Below, piece by piece: positions 6,922 to 14,740 of a stretch of DNA of 47,921 nucleotides. Each line of letters opens with the position of its first letter. Within the stretch, counting starts at the first letter, position 1. The stretch is from positions 1-47,921 of the forward strand of contig CAZVEV010000010.1 of assembly GCA_964625865.1 (NCBI GenBank), given 5' to 3'. Position numbers and translations under genes: made by a program. The notes under the pieces were generated by a model. That model was not told the origin of the DNA, made no database searches, and saw nothing but the letters and a program-made list of their open reading frames with translations. This DNA is from CAZVEV01 sp964625865. GTDB lineage: Bacteria > Planctomycetota > Phycisphaerae > SM23-33.

Positions 6922-9129
6922 ATGGGCGCCTACATCATCCGACGCCTGCTGGCCGTCATACCGATCGTCCTCGGTGTGGTGCTGATCACGTTCGCGCTGT
7001 TCTTCGTCTACAACAAACCCGAGGACATGGCCCGCCGCACGCTGGGGCAGAAGGCGACGCCCGAAGCCGTCGCGACCTGGATCAAGACGCGGGGCTACGA
7101 CCTGCCCGTGGTCTGGAACGCCGACGAAGAGGGTTCGGGCAAGCTCACCGCCACGCTGCTCTGGCGGAAGTGCGCCCGCGTACTGGTCTTCGATTTCGGG
7201 CAGTCCGATGCCACCCAGCGCGACGTGGACGAGGAGATCCTCCAGCGCGTGGGGCCGAGCCTGGCCATCGGCGTGCCGGCCTTCATCATCGGCCTGATGG
7301 TCAACATCACGATATCGCTGATCATCGCGTTTTGCCGCGGGACCTACCTGGACCGCGGGGGCACGGTCATCTGCGTGCTGATGATGTCGATCTCATCCCT
7401 GTTTTACATCATCCTGGGCCAGTTCTTCTTCGCGCGGTGGCTGAAGCTGTTTCCCATCTCGGGTTTCGACTGGGGCACGAACATGACGCGGTTCGTCGTT
7501 CTGCCCGTGGTCATCGGCGTGGTGGCGAGTATCGGGCGGTCGGTGCGGTTCTACCGCACGGTGATGCTCGAGGAAGTCTCGAAGGACTACGTTCGCACCG
7601 CGCGGGCCAAGGGGCTCGGCGAGTCGGTGGTCATGTTCCGCCACGTCCTGAAGAACGCCATGGTCCCCATCGTCACCAATGCCGTGATGGCCATTCCCTT
7701 CCTGTTCATGGGCAACCTGATCATGGAATCGTTCTTTGCCATCCCCGGCCTGGGCTCCATGACGATCACCGCCATCCAGGGCAACGACTACGCGGTGATC
7801 CGATCGATGACGTTCATCGGCGCCCTGCTGTATATCGCGGGCCTGCTCCTGACGGACATCAGCTACACGCTGGTGGACCCGCGAATCACGCTGACGGCGG
7901 GCGACACCCGCAGCCTGTACGGTCAACCATCGCCGGCCGACATCCTGAAGATCCTCGCGACGTTCCTGGTCCTCGGACTCGTGGCCTGGGGCGTGTACGC
8001 CGCCGTCGGGGCCATCGGCGACGCCGACCTCGGCGGGGCCGTCCCCATCGTCTCCAACGCCGCCCTGCTGCTCGTACTCGGCGGATTCGTCTTCTTCCTG
8101 GTCCGCGCCTCGAAGAACGACCTGTGGCGCAGCGCCTGGGCGCGCGTGCGAACCAACCGCGTGGCCATGATCTCGATGGGCGTCTTGTGCGTCTATGTCC
8201 TGATCGCCGTCATGGACAGCGTGGTCTGGAAAGACACCGCCGAGGGCCCGACGAAGAACATGCCGCGATCCGTCCTTGACCGTGCGTTGTGGCCGCTCGC
8301 GGACAAGGCCGAGCAGGAGAAGACCTACTCGGCCCCGCTGGCCGACGTGCAGTTCACCAAGGAGGCGGTCGAGAAGACGGTCGACGGACGGATTATACGC
8401 GTGCGGGAAACGCCGCCCCTGAAGCACCCGGGGCGCCACCTGCTCGGCACGGACAAGACCGGGCGCGACGTGCTGTACATCACGCTCAAAGGCGTGCGCA
8501 CCGGCCTGATCGTCGGCGGGCTGACCACGCTGATTGCCGTACCGTTCGCCATCTTCTTCGGCGTCCTGGCGGGCTTCTTCGGCGGGTGGGTCGACATGGT
8601 CATCCAGTACGTCTACTCGATGCTCGCGTCGATTCCGTGGGTCCTGCTGGTGGTCTGCTTCATGCTGGTGTTCAAGCAGGGGCTGGTGCAGTTGTGCATC
8701 GTGATGGGCATCACCGGGTGGGTGGGCCTCTGTCGCGTGCTCCGCGGCGAGACGCTGAAACTCCGCGAGCGCGAATACGTCCAGGCGGCGCTGGCACTGG
8801 GCGTCTCACGATTCCGCATTATCGCCAGGCACGTCGTGCCCAACCTGATGCACCTGGTGCTCATCAGCGTGGTGCTCCGCTTCAGCGGCCTCGTGCTCGC
8901 CGAAGCCGTCCTGAGCTACATCGGCGTGGGCGTGGGGCCCGAGACGGCCAGTTGGGGCTCGATGATCAACAACGCCCGCGGTGAACTGGGGCGCGACCCG
9001 GTGGTCTGGTGGGGACTGGCCGGAGCGTTCGTGGCCATGTTCGCACTGGTCCTGCCCGCAAACCTCTTTGCCGACGGGCTCCGCGACGCGCTGGACCCGC
9101 GCCTCCGCATCCGCGGGGAAGGAGACTGA
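6922..9129 (+). CDS. Fused DppB-DppC type ABC permease
   Basis: Both membrane subunits of a peptide/nickel-type importer in one 735-residue chain. Residues 1-330 match DppB/OppB (start AYIIRRLLAVIPIVLGVVL, EAA loop at about 215-250 with RTARAKGLGES). Residues about 400-735 match DppC/OppC (internal LLGTDKTGRDVL, EAA loop at about 610-640 with REYVQAALALGVSRFR, ending in the family-typical DALDPRLR). The linker (about 330-400) has two extra hydrophobic segments, TFLVLGLVAWGVYAAVG and AALLLVLGGFVFFLV. Those would return the chain to the cytoplasm so that DppC starts in its normal orientation. The frame runs uninterrupted through the junction, with no stop or internal ribosome site, so this looks like a genuine fusion. 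The ATPase gene starts 7 bp after the stop. Confidence 0.92.
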   Translation: MGAYIIRRLLAVIPIVLGVVLITFALFFVYNKPEDMARRTLGQKATPEAVATWIKTRGYDLPVVWNADEEGSGKLTATLLWRKCARVLVFDFGQSDATQRDVDEEILQRVGPSLAIGVPAFIIGLMVNITISLIIAFCRGTYLDRGGTVICVLMMSISSLFYIILGQFFFARWLKLFPISGFDWGTNMTRFVVLPVVIGVVASIGRSVRFYRTVMLEEVSKDYVRTARAKGLGESVVMFRHVLKNAMVPIVTNAVMAIPFLFMGNLIMESFFAIPGLGSMTITAIQGNDYAVIRSMTFIGALLYIAGLLLTDISYTLVDPRITLTAGDTRSLYGQPSPADILKILATFLVLGLVAWGVYAAVGAIGDADLGGAVPIVSNAALLLVLGGFVFFLVRASKNDLWRSAWARVRTNRVAMISMGVLCVYVLIAVMDSVVWKDTAEGPTKNMPRSVLDRALWPLADKAEQEKTYSAPLADVQFTKEAVEKTVDGRIIRVRETPPLKHPGRHLLGTDKTGRDVLYITLKGVRTGLIVGGLTTLIAVPFAIFFGVLAGFFGGWVDMVIQYVYSMLASIPWVLLVVCFMLVFKQGLVQLCIVMGITGWVGLCRVLRGETLKLREREYVQAALALGVSRFRIIARHVVPNLMHLVLISVVLRFSGLVLAEAVLSYIGVGVGPETASWGSMINNARGELGRDPVVWWGLAGAFVAMFALVLPANLFADGLRDALDPRLRIRGEGD

Positions 9130-9136
9130 ATCGCAC

Positions 9137-11158
9137 GTGGCCCTGCTGGAGATCAACAATCTGCAGACCTACTTCCGCACGAGCGGTCAGCCGCGGAAGG
9201 TCGTCGACGACATCTCGCTGAGCCTCGACAGCGGCCGGACGCTCGGGCTGGTCGGCGAGAGCGGGTGCGGCAAGAGCCTGACGGCCCTGTCGATCATGCA
9301 CCTGATCCCCCGGCCGGGGTACGTCGCCGGAGGCGAGATTCTCTTCAACGGCCTGGACATGACGACGATGGACCCCGTCAAGCGCCGCAGTATGCGCGGG
9401 CGCAACATCGCCATGATCTTCCAGGAGCCCATGACCAGCCTGAACCCCGTGCTGACGGTGCGGACGCAACTGGCCGAGGCCGTGCGGCGCAGCGAGGAGG
9501 GGCTCAGCAGGGACGAGCAGACCGCCCGCGCCGTCGAAGCGCTTCGGCTGGCCGAGATGCCCGACCCCGAACAGCGGGTCCGCGAGTATCCGCACCAACT
9601 GTCCGGCGGGATGCGCCAGCGCGTGATGATCGCGATGGCCCTGGCCTGCCGACCCGACCTGCTGATCGCTGACGAGCCGACCACCGCGCTGGACGTGACG
9701 GTCCAGGCCCGCATTCTCGACCTGCTCGTCGACCTGCAGGCGAAGTTCGGCACGGCGATCCTGTTCATCACGCACGACCTGGCGGTGATCTCGCACATGG
9801 CCCACCGCGTGGCGGTGATGTACGCGGGGAAGATCGTGGAGAAGGCGCCCACCGCGACGCTGTTCGCCACGCCCGCCCATCCGTACACCGAGCGCCTCCT
9901 GCGGTGCAGGCCCTCGCGAACGCAGCGCGGACACACGCTCGAGACGATCACCGGCATCGTGCCGAACCCGCGGGACTACTCGCCGGGCTGTCGCTTCTGC
10001 GACCGCTGCCCGCGGGCGTTCGACCCGTGCAGCACCGTCCCGCCCGCGACCCGCCTGATCGCGCCGGACCACGAGGTGGCCTGTCACCTGTACGACGACG
10101 CCGGGGAGATCGTCACCCATCCGCCCAGCACGGCGCCGGTCAAACGCCTCGACGCCGATGCCCACCCCGACGTCCTGCTCGACGCCCGCAGCGTGACCAA
10201 GTACTTCCCCATCCGAAAGGGCGTGCTGAAGCGCGTCGTCGGTCACGTCAAGGCCGTCGACGGAGTGGACCTTGCGATCCGGCGCGGCTCGACGGTGGCG
10301 CTGGTGGGCGAAAGCGGATGCGGCAAGACGACGCTGGGCAAGACGCTGATCCGCCTGCTGCCCCCCACCGACGGCCATATCACCTTCGAGGGCCGCGACC
10401 TCGCGCTGATGAGCGAGGCCGAACTCCGCGACGCGCGGCGCGAGATCCAGATCGTCTTCCAGGACCCCTACGCGTCCCTGAATCCGCGCATGATGGTCCA
10501 GGACATCGTCGCCGAAGGCATGCGGGTCCACGGCATCGGCGCTGACCGCGCCGACCGCCGACAGCAGGTGCGCCACCTGCTCGCCGACGTCGGCCTGAAG
10601 GCCGAAGACATGACCGCCTACCCGCACGAGTTCTCCGGCGGGCAGCGACAGCGGATCGGCGTGGCGCGGGCGCTGGCGGTCAATCCGAAGTTCATCGTCC
10701 TCGACGAGCCCACCAGCGCGCTGGACGTGTCGATCCAGGCGCAGATCCTGAACCTGCTGGCCGACCTGCAGGACCGGGGCGAGATGCGCCTGACGTACCT
10801 GTTCATCACGCACGACCTGGGCGTGGTGGAATACGTCGCCGACGAGGTCGCCGTGATGTACCTCGGGCGGATTGTCGAGCAGGCGCCCACCGAGGTGCTC
10901 TTCGACTCCCCGCTTCATCCATACACCAAGGCCCTGCTGGCGGCGATTCCGCAGGTGGGCGACGACAAGACCGGCCCGGCCGCCCTGGAAGGCGACGTGC
11001 CCTCGCCCATCAATCCCCCCTCCGGCTGCCATTTCCACCCGCGCTGCCCCAAGGCGATGGACATCTGTCGCGAGTTGTATCCCGAGCCCAACGACCCCGG
11101 AAGCGGCCGGCGCGTCGCCTGCCACCTCTACGACGAGGGCGAGACGTTCGACGTCTGA
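9137..11158 (+). CDS. Fused DppD-DppF type ABC ATPase
   Basis: Powers the importer: two nucleotide-binding domains in one 673-residue chain. The first has Walker A GESGCGKS (about 40-47), signature LSGGMRQR (about 154) and Walker B LLIADEPTTALD (about 175). The second has GESGCGKTT (about 390), FSGGQRQR (about 499) and FIVLDEPTSALD (about 521). Each is followed by the oligopeptide-transporter C-terminal extension with a cysteine group (CRFCDRCPRAFDPC near 285 and CHFHPRCPKAMDIC near 631). Similar cysteines hold an iron-sulfur cluster in a mycobacterial DppD, so a metal site is possible here. The start is GTG 9137, in frame with the conserved LLEINNLQTYF, after AAGGAG at 9118-9123. Fused ATPases of this kind are known (GsiA, YejF). 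Confidence 0.95.
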   Translation: MALLEINNLQTYFRTSGQPRKVVDDISLSLDSGRTLGLVGESGCGKSLTALSIMHLIPRPGYVAGGEILFNGLDMTTMDPVKRRSMRGRNIAMIFQEPMTSLNPVLTVRTQLAEAVRRSEEGLSRDEQTARAVEALRLAEMPDPEQRVREYPHQLSGGMRQRVMIAMALACRPDLLIADEPTTALDVTVQARILDLLVDLQAKFGTAILFITHDLAVISHMAHRVAVMYAGKIVEKAPTATLFATPAHPYTERLLRCRPSRTQRGHTLETITGIVPNPRDYSPGCRFCDRCPRAFDPCSTVPPATRLIAPDHEVACHLYDDAGEIVTHPPSTAPVKRLDADAHPDVLLDARSVTKYFPIRKGVLKRVVGHVKAVDGVDLAIRRGSTVALVGESGCGKTTLGKTLIRLLPPTDGHITFEGRDLALMSEAELRDARREIQIVFQDPYASLNPRMMVQDIVAEGMRVHGIGADRADRRQQVRHLLADVGLKAEDMTAYPHEFSGGQRQRIGVARALAVNPKFIVLDEPTSALDVSIQAQILNLLADLQDRGEMRLTYLFITHDLGVVEYVADEVAVMYLGRIVEQAPTEVLFDSPLHPYTKALLAAIPQVGDDKTGPAALEGDVPSPINPPSGCHFHPRCPKAMDICRELYPEPNDPGSGRRVACHLYDEGETFDV

Positions 11159-11178
11159 CGCCCGGGGATCATCCGACG

Positions 11179-11208
11179 TGGTCACCGCGCAATCCTCGCG
11201 GGTATAAT
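11179..11208 (+). promoter_or_regulatory. Putative promoter for mscS-rhaM
   Basis: A perfect -10 hexamer TATAAT (11203-11208) lies 62 bp before the mscS ATG. The best -35 candidate is weak (TGGTCA, 11179-11184, 18-bp spacing). The -10 is the main evidence. Confidence 0.45.
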
Positions 11209-11269
11209 GCAGTAAGTGCTCGGTCGATCGGCCGGCAAGTCTCCGGGTTAACACGGGAAAGGGCAGAAC

Positions 11270-12082
11270 ATGAGCTTGGAGCAGATCCAGGAACTGATCA
11301 TGAGGTACGTCCCCTCGATCGTCGGCGTGATCGCGCTGCTGATCGGTGCCTTCATCGTTGCCGGGTGGATCGGGCGAATCATCAGCCGCGTGCTGGCCAA
11401 GGCCAAGGTCGAGGAGACGTTGTGCAAGTTCTTCGGCAACATGTCGCGGTGGCTGATCCTGATCATGGCGATCATCGCCTGCCTGGGCGTCTTCGGCGTG
11501 GAGACGACGAGCTTTGCCGCCTTGCTCGGTGCAGCCGGCCTGGCGATAGGCCTGGCGTTTCAGGGCAGCCTGTCGAACCTCGCCGCCGGCGTGATGCTCC
11601 TGCTGTTTCGCCCGTTCAAGGTCGGCGACGCGGTCAGCATCGGCGGGCACACGGGCGTGATCCACGAGATATCCCTCTTCACCACGCAGATGGACACGTT
11701 CGACAACCGTCGCATCATCCTGCCCAACGGGTGTGTGTTCGGCTCGACCATCGAGAACATCACGTTCAACGCCACGCGCCGCGTCGATATCTCGGTGGGC
11801 GTGGACTACACCGCCGACCTGGACCAGACCCGGACCGTGCTGACCGAAGCGGCGATGGGCGTCGAGGGGCGCCTGGATGATCCGCCGGTGCAGATCATCC
11901 TGCTGAACCTGGGCGACTCGTCGATCGACTGGCAGGTCCGCATCTGGACGGCCACCGAAACCTACTGGGACGTCCTTGACGCCGGAACGCGGGCGGTGAA
12001 GATGGCCCTGGACGCCGCGGGCATCGGCATCCCGTTCCCGCAGATGGACGTCCACATGCCCGACAGCACAAAGGAATCGTGA
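11270..12082 (+). CDS. mscS: Small-conductance mechanosensitive channel, MscS family
   Basis: Inner-membrane tension-gated channel that releases solutes on osmotic downshock. The 270-residue length is close to E. coli MscS (286). The order is typical: TM1 (about 15-37), TM2 (about 60-82), then the glycine/alanine-rich pore helix TM3 (LLGAAGLAIGLAFQGSLSN, about 84-102, continuing to RPFKVGD). The beta domain follows (GVIHEISLFTTQMDTFDN, IILPNG), then a cytoplasmic alpha/beta region ending near PFPQMDVHM. The ATG at 11270 follows GGGAAAGGGC. A promoter-like TATAAT lies upstream, so it is probably transcribed separately from the ABC importer. Its stop codon overlaps the ATG of the next gene. Confidence 0.93.
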   Translation: MSLEQIQELIMRYVPSIVGVIALLIGAFIVAGWIGRIISRVLAKAKVEETLCKFFGNMSRWLILIMAIIACLGVFGVETTSFAALLGAAGLAIGLAFQGSLSNLAAGVMLLLFRPFKVGDAVSIGGHTGVIHEISLFTTQMDTFDNRRIILPNGCVFGSTIENITFNATRRVDISVGVDYTADLDQTRTVLTEAAMGVEGRLDDPPVQIILLNLGDSSIDWQVRIWTATETYWDVLDAGTRAVKMALDAAGIGIPFPQMDVHMPDSTKES

Positions 12083-12399
12083 TGATCCGCAAAGCATTCG
12101 TGATGAGCGTCGACGAGGGGCAGGAGGCGGAATACGAACGCCGCCACCGCCCGATCTGGCCGGACCTGGAACAGACGCTCAAGGACCATGGGGTGACAAC
12201 CTACACGATCTTCCTCGACGCCGAGACGCGCCAGTTGTTCGCCTACGTCGAGATCGAGGACGAGGCCCGCTGGAACGCCATCGCCGACACCGACGTCTGC
12301 CGCCGGTGGTGGGCCCACATGCGCGAGATCATGCCCTCCAACGAAGACAACAGCCCCATCGCGACCGAACTGCGCGAAGTGTTCCACATCGAAAAATGA
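12082..12399 (+). CDS. rhaM: L-rhamnose mutarotase
   Basis: Interconverts the alpha and beta anomers of L-rhamnose, feeding rhamnose catabolism in the cytoplasm. At 105 residues it is almost exactly the family length (E. coli RhaM, 104). It carries the family pattern: a basic N-terminal strand (IRKAFVMSV), YERRHRPIWPDLEQTLKDHG, YTIFLD, LFAYVEIED, the CRRWWAHM helix and a terminal LREVFHIE. The ATG at 12082 overlaps the mscS TGA by one base and has AAGGA 6 bp upstream, so translation is probably coupled. No rhamnose isomerase, kinase or aldolase is seen in the window. Rhamnose is common in algal sulfated polysaccharides, but that link is inference. Confidence 0.9.
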   Translation: MIRKAFVMSVDEGQEAEYERRHRPIWPDLEQTLKDHGVTTYTIFLDAETRQLFAYVEIEDEARWNAIADTDVCRRWWAHMREIMPSNEDNSPIATELREVFHIEK

Positions 12400-12408
12400 C
12401 CGGTCAAC

Positions 12409-12583
12409 TGGTTGATCGGTTGACTACTTCATCGGGCTGGTCGCTTCAGCGATCCAGCAACAGGGCGTGCAACCTGTCGCACGGGGATCAGATACCCAAT
12501 TCTCTCCGTGTGCAACGAGTTGCACGCCCCACATGTTGACGCACAGTGGCGCTTCGGGTCGTTACCAGTCAACCAATCAACCA
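12409..12583. repeat. Nested inverted repeats between convergent genes
   Basis: The gap between rhaM and the minus-strand gene ending at 12595 is almost filled by nested inverted repeats. The outer arms of 17 bp (12409-12425 and 12567-12583) have one mismatch. Inside lies a perfect 11-bp pair (12463-12473, GGGCGTGCAAC, and 12519-12529), with a partial third pair near 12476-12484 and 12507-12517. As RNA it could fold into a long branched hairpin and stop transcription from both sides. It could also be a small mobile palindromic element. Confidence 0.6.
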
Positions 12584-12594
12584 AGTCACGCCCG

Positions 12595-13596
12595 TCACTT
12601 CCTCTTGTTGTTGTTCTTCTTCTTATTCTTGTTCCGGTTGTTCTTGTTGTTGTTATTGCTCCGGTTGTTCCTGCAGTTCCTGTTCTTGCACCGCCGGTTG
12701 GCTCGGGCGCGGGCGTTGTTCTTGTTTCGCCGGTTGAAGTCCTGGCAACTCTTGCAGTAGCCCTTCTTCTTGTTGTCCTTGCGGGGCTTTTCCATGATGC
12801 CTTCGCGCCAGAGGCGGTTGGCGTTGCTTATCGCGGCGTTTGCGGCGTCTTTCATCGTCTTGTTGCTCTTGGCGATGTCCGCGGCCTGGCGGGCGTCGAC
12901 GAAACCTTGAACGACAAGACGAAGCCGCGCGGTCCTCTCGGCCTCGGTTTCCTTGCGTCCCGGCGAGACGTATCCGCTGCCGCCGGCCGTGCCCGCGTAC
13001 CTGTCGCGCTGCGTACCGGTCAGCACGTCCTGCGAGATGTCGCGCTCGAGTTGGCTCCTGACCTTGAGCATCTCCTCCGCGTCGCCCTTGGCGCGCAGTT
13101 CCGCAATCGCCTTGCCCGCCTCGTTGCACCGTGAGCGGATGTCATTGACCTGTCCGGCGTCCAGGCCGAACCGCTTGAACCGCGGGTGCATCTCCTCGAA
13201 CAGCACGTGACCGGCCCACACGCCGCGCTGGCGGGCGTCGAGTTCGGCGATCAGTTGGTCAAGGTAAGGCCTGGCCAGGTCGGTCCGCTCGGCCGTGAGG
13301 GCCGTCTGCTTGTTCAGGATCTCGCAGATCGCCTTCATGTCGCGGCTCTCGCGGGCGGCGGTCAGTTGACCGTCGAGGTGACGCTGCTTCTCGCGATTGG
13401 CGATGTCCCAGCCCTTAAGCTTGATGTCCAGGTCGGCCAGGATCTCCAGCATGACCTTCCGTTGGGTGGGCGTGACCTTGACGAGCTTGGCGAGCTTGGC
13501 GAACTGGCACAGCCGGGCCGCTTCGCCCGCATGGGCGGACGGGACCAGGGATACAGCCACAGCCGCTACGATCAGCAAAGCACGTGCTCTCTTCAT
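12595..13596 (-). CDS. Secreted hypothetical protein with Asn/Lys/Arg-rich tail
   Basis: The protein, 333 residues from ATG 13596 (GAGGA 8 bp upstream), has a classical signal peptide (MKRARALLIVAAVAVSLVPS, cleavage after AHA). A helical, charged region follows (about 25-270: TPTQRKVMLEILADL, AICEILNKQTALTAER, EEMLKVRSQLERDIS) that resembles planctomycete secreted helical-bundle proteins. After a GYCKSCQDF segment the last 45 or so residues are nearly all Asn, Lys and Arg with two cysteines. In DNA this is a biased stretch, GTT/CTT-rich on the plus strand (about 12600-12720). The tail could bind an anionic surface such as polysaccharide, peptidoglycan or nucleic acid. I do not recognise the family. 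Confidence 0.75.
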   Translation of the reverse strand: MKRARALLIVAAVAVSLVPSAHAGEAARLCQFAKLAKLVKVTPTQRKVMLEILADLDIKLKGWDIANREKQRHLDGQLTAARESRDMKAICEILNKQTALTAERTDLARPYLDQLIAELDARQRGVWAGHVLFEEMHPRFKRFGLDAGQVNDIRSRCNEAGKAIAELRAKGDAEEMLKVRSQLERDISQDVLTGTQRDRYAGTAGGSGYVSPGRKETEAERTARLRLVVQGFVDARQAADIAKSNKTMKDAANAAISNANRLWREGIMEKPRKDNKKKGYCKSCQDFNRRNKNNARARANRRCKNRNCRNNRSNNNNKNNRNKNKKKNNNKRK

Positions 13597-13653
13597 CGGG
13601 ACATTCCTCATCCGTGCCGCCCCCCACCGGCGGGCCACAATACTCTTACTCTT

Positions 13654-13659
13654 AGTATA
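13654..13659 (-). promoter_or_regulatory. Putative -10 box for the Asn/Lys/Arg-tail gene
   Basis: On the minus strand TATACT lies 57 bp upstream of the ATG at 13596. The hexamer 17 bp further up is TTTCTC, a poor -35. A 7-bp tandem (TACTCTT ACTCTTA on the plus strand, 13641-13654) follows directly. Confidence 0.4.
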
Positions 13660-13715
13660 CACTTGAGCCGGATAGCGAGAAAGAGGAATCTGCCCGATTG
13701 AGAGCAACCAACAGC

Positions 13716-13896
13716 GGGTGCCGTGGGCTGCGGAGCGCAGCGGAGCAACCACGGGGACCACCGTCGATCGTCGGTCTGTTCGCCTGCGGGGGTCGTTTGG
13801 CGGTCGAGCGCTAGTCGATCCGCCGAAGGCGGAGCAATCGGCAATCGATGACCGTCTACGTGGTTGCTCCGCTGCGCTCCGCAGCCCACGGCACCC
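13716..13896. repeat. Palindromic repeat element, copy 1 (38-bp perfect arms)
   Basis: Arms 13716-13753 and 13859-13896 are perfect inverted copies of 38 bp, beginning GGGTGCCGTGGGCTGCGG, separated by 105 bp. The first 18 bases of the arm recur exactly at 38583-38600 inside a second element. The arms themselves contain a smaller palindrome (CTGCGGAGCGCAG). No protein is encoded. This suggests a REP/MITE-like intergenic family. Confidence 0.75.
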
Positions 13897-13932
13897 CGCA
13901 ATCGACCTTTCGACGGGGCTCAGGGCAGGGAA

Positions 13933-13961
13933 TCGACAATCGGGAACGGCAATGTTATCCT
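13933..13961 (+). promoter_or_regulatory. Putative promoter for ispD
   Basis: TCGACA (13933-13938) and TATCCT (13956-13961) are separated by 17 bp. The predicted start near 13968 is 68 nt before the ispD ATG. The -35 is a moderate match. Confidence 0.38.
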
Positions 13962-14035
13962 TGGCACGTCGTGTTCACCGTAACGTAGACGCCTGGCCCC
14001 GAATCGACGGGGCGGGGCGCCACTGGGTTCGAACC

Positions 14036-14728
14036 ATGGGCGATGTATCGGTCATTCTTCCCGCCGCCGGGGCCGGCACGCGGTTCGCCGCGCCGGTCAA
14101 CAAGATCTTCCAGCCGCTGGCCGGACGGGAGATCTTCCTGCGAACCATCGACATATTCGCCGAGCGCGACGACGTGGGGCAGATCATCCTTGTTCTGTCC
14201 GACGACGATCTGGACACCGTCGACCGGCGATACGGCGACCTGCTGGACGCCGCGGGCGTCTCGCTGGTGCGCGGCGGGGCCTCGCGCGACCGGTCCGTGC
14301 GGAACGCCCTGGCCCGGGTCCACGAGGCGGCCGCCCTGGTCTGTGTGCACGACACCGTTCGCCCCTGCGTAAGAGCGGCGGACATCGACGCGGTCTTCGA
14401 CGCCGCCCGGCGGACTGGTGCGGCGATCCTTGCCGAGCCGGTCCACGGTACGGTCAAGCAGGTCTCGCCGGACGGGCTGATCGAGAAGACCGTCTGCCGC
14501 GAGGGGCTCTGGCAGGCCCAGACGCCGCAGGTCTTCGACAAGGACCTGCTCCTGAAAGCCTACGACCGCCCGGCTGACGGCGTAACCGACGACGCCCAGG
14601 TCGTCGAGGCCGCGGGACACGAGGTCACGATCGTCCCCGGCCCCGCGACGAACATCAAGATCACCACGCCGACGGACCTGGCGCTGGCCGAGGCGATTCT
14701 CCGCCACGAGTCCGGCCGCGACACGTAG
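14036..14728 (+). CDS. ispD: 2-C-methyl-D-erythritol 4-phosphate cytidylyltransferase
   Basis: Third step of the non-mevalonate isoprenoid pathway: couples MEP to CTP to give CDP-methylerythritol and pyrophosphate. The 230-residue length matches the family. The nucleotide-binding start PAAGAGTRFAAPVNKIF carries the conserved Arg and Lys. HDTVRPCV, LAEPVHGTVK, LWQAQTPQVF, VTDDAQVVEAAG and the closing NIKITTPTDLALAEAIL are all family hallmarks. ATG 14036 starts the protein directly before the conserved strand; the ribosome site is weak. The next gene begins 12 bp after the stop, so it may share the transcript. No ispF is present. Confidence 0.95.
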   Translation: MGDVSVILPAAGAGTRFAAPVNKIFQPLAGREIFLRTIDIFAERDDVGQIILVLSDDDLDTVDRRYGDLLDAAGVSLVRGGASRDRSVRNALARVHEAAALVCVHDTVRPCVRAADIDAVFDAARRTGAAILAEPVHGTVKQVSPDGLIEKTVCREGLWQAQTPQVFDKDLLLKAYDRPADGVTDDAQVVEAAGHEVTIVPGPATNIKITTPTDLALAEAILRHESGRDT

Positions 14729-14740
14729 AGGACCGCTGCA

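Larger units (their letters stand above)
13597..14035. other. 439-bp intergenic region with promoters and a palindromic repeat
   Basis: This divergent gap holds the putative promoter of the minus-strand gene (13654-13659), the 38-bp inverted repeat at 13716-13896, the repeat-like motif TTTCGACGGGGCTCAGGGC near 13909-13927, and the putative ispD promoter (13933-13961). An open frame runs through it into ispD, but its translation has no recognisable content and contains the repeat. Confidence 0.7.

Noticed and set aside
6922..9129. Two separate permease genes instead of a fusion
   Set aside because: There is no stop, no ribosome site and no plausible internal start near 7900-8150 in frame with the DppC-like part.
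8966..12097. Very long open frames on the opposite strand of known genes (also 20177-23293, 2192-4537, 28733-31222 and 43222-46182)
   Set aside because: They lie antisense to clearly recognised genes, their translations are biased and match no family, and high GC at third positions keeps such frames open.
13909..13927. TTTCGACGGGGCTCAGGGC motif as a regulatory site
   Set aside because: It resembles a widespread bacterial short repeat (CTTCGACAAGCTCAGG-like), so by itself it is weak evidence of regulation.
13718..14035. N-terminal extension of ispD
   Set aside because: The translation runs through an inverted repeat and shows no similarity; the conserved protein starts at ATG 14036.
14024..14038. 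tRNA T-arm-like GGGTTCGAACC before ispD
   Set aside because: The flanking bases do not form a T stem and no acceptor or anticodon arms are found.
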